A DNA stretch of 64,000 nt from a marine actinobacterium PHSC20C1. GTDB taxonomy: Bacteria; Actinomycetota; Actinomycetes; Actinomycetales; Microbacteriaceae. Of the stretch, positions 61,020-64,000 are shown in pieces (within the stretch, counting starts at the first letter, position 1; each line of letters begins with the position of its first letter). The notes under the pieces were generated by a model. It was not told the origin of the DNA. It was given only the letters and a program-made list of their open reading frames with translations, and did not search any database. The stretch is from contig CH672415.1 in the NCBI GenBank assembly GCA_000153145.1, positions 2,588,319-2,652,318 of the forward strand, given 5' to 3'. Made by a program: the position numbers and the translations under genes.

Positions 61020-61061
61020 GTCTGAGCGTGCCGTGCGAGTGTCAGCAAGGCACGCTCAGAC
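61020..61061. terminator. 13-bp hairpin after phoH
   Basis: GTCTGAGCGTGCC (61020-61032) and GGCACGCTCAGAC (61049-61061) pair perfectly around a 16-base loop. There is no T run, so it is either a U-less terminator or a regulatory stem before the next gene, whose GTG is 17 bases on. Confidence 0.5.
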
Positions 61062-61077
61062 AACGTAAGGTTTTCTC

Positions 61078-61845
61078 GTGGGATGGGTCTGGTGGTTTCT
61101 TGCTGTTCCCCTCGGGGTAGCCGCTCTGTGGGCACTTTTTGCACCCCGAAATCAGTGGCGCAGCCTATTTGCATGGTCGGTCTCAAACGCCCACAGTTCA
61201 GAACCGGGCGGAGCGGCTTTCGCCTATCGCCAAATAATTGCCGCACTTGCTCTCGGTCTCGCGCTGCTCGCCATAATTTTGGCCGCAGTCGGATCCGCGG
61301 CGCGGGAGCCGGCCAAGTCACACCACGCAAGTGAGATTGAAGAGACGTGGGGTAGCCCTGAGCCGCTCCTCGTCTACCGAACTTTTCAAGCGAGCACCAC
61401 GCCTGACGCAACGCTAGTCAATGTGCCGATTGTCAGCTACCTGCCGGTCAATGACGACGAGCGAGCTCCGCTGTACTTGCTCGAACTTGAAGCGTTCTCT
61501 CGGCTTGGCACCACAAACATCCCCGGCTATATCGGTACCCACCCCGCTGAAACCGATTCCACAATCGGGCGAGCTGATGTGGTCGTCAAGGTGAATGGCC
61601 CGCTGCTGTGCATTCCGCGCCGCGTTGTCGTAATCGAAACCCCCGAGACCGTTCAACTCGCGGTCTTCTACGGATTGCCAACGCCCATAGACGGCTCAGA
61701 ACCCGACAATGCGGCGGCATGCCCGCTGGGCGACGATGTTGCCGGCTCGGTACTAATCCCGATCTCTCTCAACGACGTAATAGGAGAACGCACCGTCGAA
61801 AGTCTCGACGGTGCGCCCCTCACGCTGGTGGATCTCGAAGACTAG
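61078..61845 (+). CDS. Membrane protein of unknown function
   Basis: A 255-residue protein with two N-terminal helices ([21 protein letters not shown] and [23 protein letters not shown]) and an extracytoplasmic domain of about 180 residues containing two cysteines ([13 protein letters not shown] and AAACPLGDD) that could form a disulfide. I recognise no domain. GTG start. Its TAG and the stop of fumC share CTAG at 61842-61845. Confidence 0.7.
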   Translation: MGWVWWFLAVPLGVAALWALFAPRNQWRSLFAWSVSNAHSSEPGGAAFAYRQIIAALALGLALLAIILAAVGSAAREPAKSHHASEIEETWGSPEPLLVYRTFQASTTPDATLVNVPIVSYLPVNDDERAPLYLLELEAFSRLGTTNIPGYIGTHPAETDSTIGRADVVVKVNGPLLCIPRRVVVIETPETVQLAVFYGLPTPIDGSEPDNAAACPLGDDVAGSVLIPISLNDVIGERTVESLDGAPLTLVDLED

Positions 61846-63239
61846 CCAGGCGTCGTCATCGACAGAACGTCGAGTGCGGCATCCAATTGCTCGATGGTTA
61901 CTTCGCCTCGCTCGACAAAGCCGAGGTCGATAACTGCTTCGCGCACGGTCATCGATTCCGCGACGGAGTGCTTGGCGATCTTGGCGGCAGCCTCGTAGCC
62001 AATGATCTTGTTGAGCGGCGTCACGATTGACGGCGATGACTCGGCAAGAGCGAGCGCGCGCGGCAGGTTTGCCTCAAGTCCGTCAATGGTCTTGTCCGCA
62101 AGTGCGCGCAGCGAGTTGGAGAGCAGTCGGCTCGACTCGAGGAGCGAGGTTCCCATTACGGGAATCGCAACGTTGAGTTCGAAGGCTCCGGATGCTCCGC
62201 CCCACGCGATCGTCGCATCGTTGCCGATAACGCGAGCACAGACCATAAGCACGGCCTCTGGGATGACCGGGTTGACCTTGCCAGGCATGATCGATGAACC
62301 CGGCTGAAGGTCAGGGATGCGCAACTCGCCAAGACCAGTGTTCGGACCGGAGCCCATCCACCGAAGGTCGTTGCAGATTTTCGTAACGGAGACGGCGATT
62401 ACCCGCAGGGCTCCGGATGCCTCAACAAGAGCATCGCGTGCGCCCTGAGCCTCGAAGTGATCCTCGGCTTCGGTAATGGGCAGGCCAGAGTCTTCAGCAA
62501 GAATCGCAATCACGCGCTGTGGGAAGCCAAGCGGGGTGTTGATTCCGGTGCCGACGGCGGTACCGCCGAGGGGAACTTCAGCAACGCGCGGGATGCTCGA
62601 CTGCACGCGAGCGACGCCGAGACGAATCTGGCGAGCGTAGCCGGCGAACTCTTGGCCGAGAGTGACCGGAGTGGCATCCATGAGGTGCGTGCGGCCAGCC
62701 TTGACGGCACCCTTCCACAGTTCGGCCTTCACATCGAGGGCGGCTGCGAGGTGCTCGAGCGAGGGGATCAGATCGCCAAGAAGAGCGCCGGTCACGGCGA
62801 GGTGCACCGAAGTGGGGAACACGTCGTTTGATGACTGGGAGGCGTTGACGTGGTCGTTGGGGTGAACGGCACTGCCGAGCGAATCGGTGGCGAGTCGGGC
62901 AAGAACCTCGTTCATGTTCATGTTCGACGAGGTGCCGCTACCGGTCTGGTAGGTGTCTACCGGGAAGTGGCTGTGGTGCTGACCGCCGATGATTTGGTCT
63001 GCAGCGCCGACAATGGCATCGGCAATGTCCGAATCGAGCTTGCCGAGTTCGCTGTTGGCCATCGCCGCGGCGCGCTTGACGCGGGCCAGGGCGACAATCT
63101 GGGCTGGTTCTAGCCCTGTGCCTGAGATGGGAAAATTCTCTACGGCGCGCTGCGTCTGAGCGCCGTAGAGGGCATCCTTGGGCACGCGTACCTCGCCCAT
63201 GGTGTCGTGTTCGATGCGGTATTCGGTGGAACTCGTCAC
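61842..63239 (-). CDS. fumC: Class II fumarate hydratase
   Basis: Interconverts fumarate and malate in the citric acid cycle without an iron-sulfur cluster. The 465-residue protein matches FumC length, with [53 protein letters not shown] and the superfamily signature [14 protein letters not shown] start, AAGGA about ten bases upstream. A carbonic anhydrase gene lies just upstream on the same strand. Confidence 0.97.
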   Translation of the reverse strand: MTSSTEYRIEHDTMGEVRVPKDALYGAQTQRAVENFPISGTGLEPAQIVALARVKRAAAMANSELGKLDSDIADAIVGAADQIIGGQHHSHFPVDTYQTGSGTSSNMNMNEVLARLATDSLGSAVHPNDHVNASQSSNDVFPTSVHLAVTGALLGDLIPSLEHLAAALDVKAELWKGAVKAGRTHLMDATPVTLGQEFAGYARQIRLGVARVQSSIPRVAEVPLGGTAVGTGINTPLGFPQRVIAILAEDSGLPITEAEDHFEAQGARDALVEASGALRVIAVSVTKICNDLRWMGSGPNTGLGELRIPDLQPGSSIMPGKVNPVIPEAVLMVCARVIGNDATIAWGGASGAFELNVAIPVMGTSLLESSRLLSNSLRALADKTIDGLEANLPRALALAESSPSIVTPLNKIIGYEAAAKIAKHSVAESMTVREAVIDLGFVERGEVTIEQLDAALDVLSMTTPG

Positions 63240-63294
63240 AGCGTTCTAGTCCTTTGTTTGCGAGCGAATTGGTGTGAGAACGTGGTGGAGAGCG

Positions 63295-63936
63295 CTAGAC
63301 CGTACCGATAACAACGTCGGGGACGGCTCTACCTTCAAGCAAGCGGTAATTCGCGCCCACTACTGCAAGCGTACCTGCGGCGATTGAATCGCTGATGAGT
63401 TCAGAGGAGCTCACCAGCTCGGCGATCGTTTCGCGAAGGTGTTCGCGACCAACATCTGTCGAGCTGATCGTCTCGACATCAATGGCGCCAGACTCCTTAC
63501 CGGCTACGCGGCGCACCGCAGGAACAATTTTCGATATCAACGATTGGATGTGCGGAGGCAGAGTCGGAGCATCCGCGGCTTGCGACTCGATGGCAGCAGC
63601 AACCGCACCACACTCGTCGTGACCCAGCACGAGAATCAACGGCACGTTGAGCACTCCGACGGCATATTCAAGAGAACCGATCACCGAGTCAGAGATGATC
63701 TGGCCAGCGTTTCGCACGACAAAGAGGTCTCCGAGACCCTTGTCGAAGATGATCTCTGCGGCAAGACGCGAATCACTGCAACCAAAAAGCGCGGCGTGCG
63801 GCGCTTGAGCCATAGCTAACTCGGTGCGTCGTTCAACGTCTTGACGAGGATGGTTCGGTGCACCAGCAACGAATCGTTCGTTGCCCCGCGCCATTTCATT
63901 CCAGACCTGTGCCGGTGTTCTGGTGGGATTTGTCAT
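63295..63936 (-). CDS. Beta-carbonic anhydrase
   Basis: Hydrates CO2 to bicarbonate. The 213-residue protein has the zinc ligands Cys in FGCSDSRLAAE (CxDxR, also giving the Asp-Arg dyad) and His and Cys in GHDECGAV, with VVRNAGQIISDSVIGSLEYAVGVL between them. ATG 63936 overlaps the stop of the upstream gene (ATGA), so both are co-translated. fumC follows after 55 bases. Confidence 0.95.
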   Translation of the reverse strand: MTNPTRTPAQVWNEMARGNERFVAGAPNHPRQDVERRTELAMAQAPHAALFGCSDSRLAAEIIFDKGLGDLFVVRNAGQIISDSVIGSLEYAVGVLNVPLILVLGHDECGAVAAAIESQAADAPTLPPHIQSLISKIVPAVRRVAGKESGAIDVETISSTDVGREHLRETIAELVSSSELISDSIAAGTLAVVGANYRLLEGRAVPDVVIGTV

Positions 63937-64000
63937 TGTGCCTTTGCCTCGGCAGCGATCGCCGCCGCCAGTAGTTCGAACTCGTCATCGGTGGCTGTTC
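63933..64000 (-). CDS. 3' end of an unidentified gene (partial)
   Basis: The last 21 codons of a frame that continues beyond the window, reading TDDEFELLAAAIAAEAKAQ and stopping at TGA inside the ATGA shared with the carbonic anhydrase gene. In related genomes a DUF4245 or xseB gene lies in this neighbourhood; the tail would suit DUF4245 better, but it is too short to assign. Confidence 0.5.
   Translation of the reverse strand, partial: TATDDEFELLAAAIAAEAKAQ

Overview
The window looks like a piece of chromosome from a moderately GC-rich actinomycete, most likely family Microbacteriaceae (Micrococcales). This is inferred from three things: gene content (DUF501 after ftsB, DUF4307 next to greA, a PIN-PhoH fusion, an uppS-phoH-fumC order), frequent GTG and TTG starts, and many genes whose start codon lies 6-7 bases after a -10 box. 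The genus cannot be fixed from sequence alone. Most genes are ordinary chromosomal ones; the accessory material is concentrated at 19.8-27.8 kb and 38.2-40.7 kb.

Layout. 0-7.2 kb: a gluconate/L-idonate module (gnd on the minus strand; gntK, gntP, idnO, idnD on the plus strand; a converging GntR regulator). Together these carry idonate to 5-ketogluconate, gluconate, 6-phosphogluconate and ribulose 5-phosphate. 7.2-13.3 kb: rplY/ctc with a structured leader, pth, mfd and a CPBP-type membrane protease. 13.4-19.8 kb: a LacI-regulated sugar importer without its own ATPase, with a Gfo/Idh oxidoreductase and a DUF6807 protein; the same 20-bp palindrome sits at the promoters of both lacI and the importer. 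19.8-27.7 kb (minus strand): an unassigned catabolic cluster (enolase-superfamily enzyme, GntR regulator, DapA-like lyase, NAD epimerase/dehydrogenase, family III CoA-transferase, enoyl-CoA hydratase, FAD oxidoreductase) with a clean palindromic operator. 27.8-33 kb: secreted nuclease lipoprotein, SGNH-like protein lacking its catalytic residues, mazG, tandem hairpins, tetR, hisS, second CPBP protease. 33.1-38.2 kb: eno-ftsB-DUF501-subtilase-ndh and a tRNA gene.

38.2-40.7 kb: a 2.5-kb insertion flanked by a 29-bp direct repeat of the tRNA 3' end (28 of 29 identical). It carries one OLD-family ATPase/TOPRIM nuclease and no recognisable integrase. Without it the tRNA would abut arsC tail to tail. 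40.7-49.7 kb: arsC diverging from an aquaporin, small membrane proteins, a PLP enzyme with a sugar-lactone oxidase, a flavin monooxygenase that appears to start at ATT, lemA-htpX, and an AlkZ/YcaQ-like glycosylase. 49.9-53.9 kb: a complete ABC importer. 53.9-64 kb: AI-2E family protein, ilvA, greA, DUF4307, hemolysin III, uppS, phoH with a structured leader, fumC, a beta-carbonic anhydrase and the 3' end of one more gene.

The best leads for new biology are the tRNA-embedded OLD island, the unassigned catabolic cluster, the shared LacI operator hidden inside a coding sequence, the inactivated SGNH protein, and the structured leaders of rplY and phoH.
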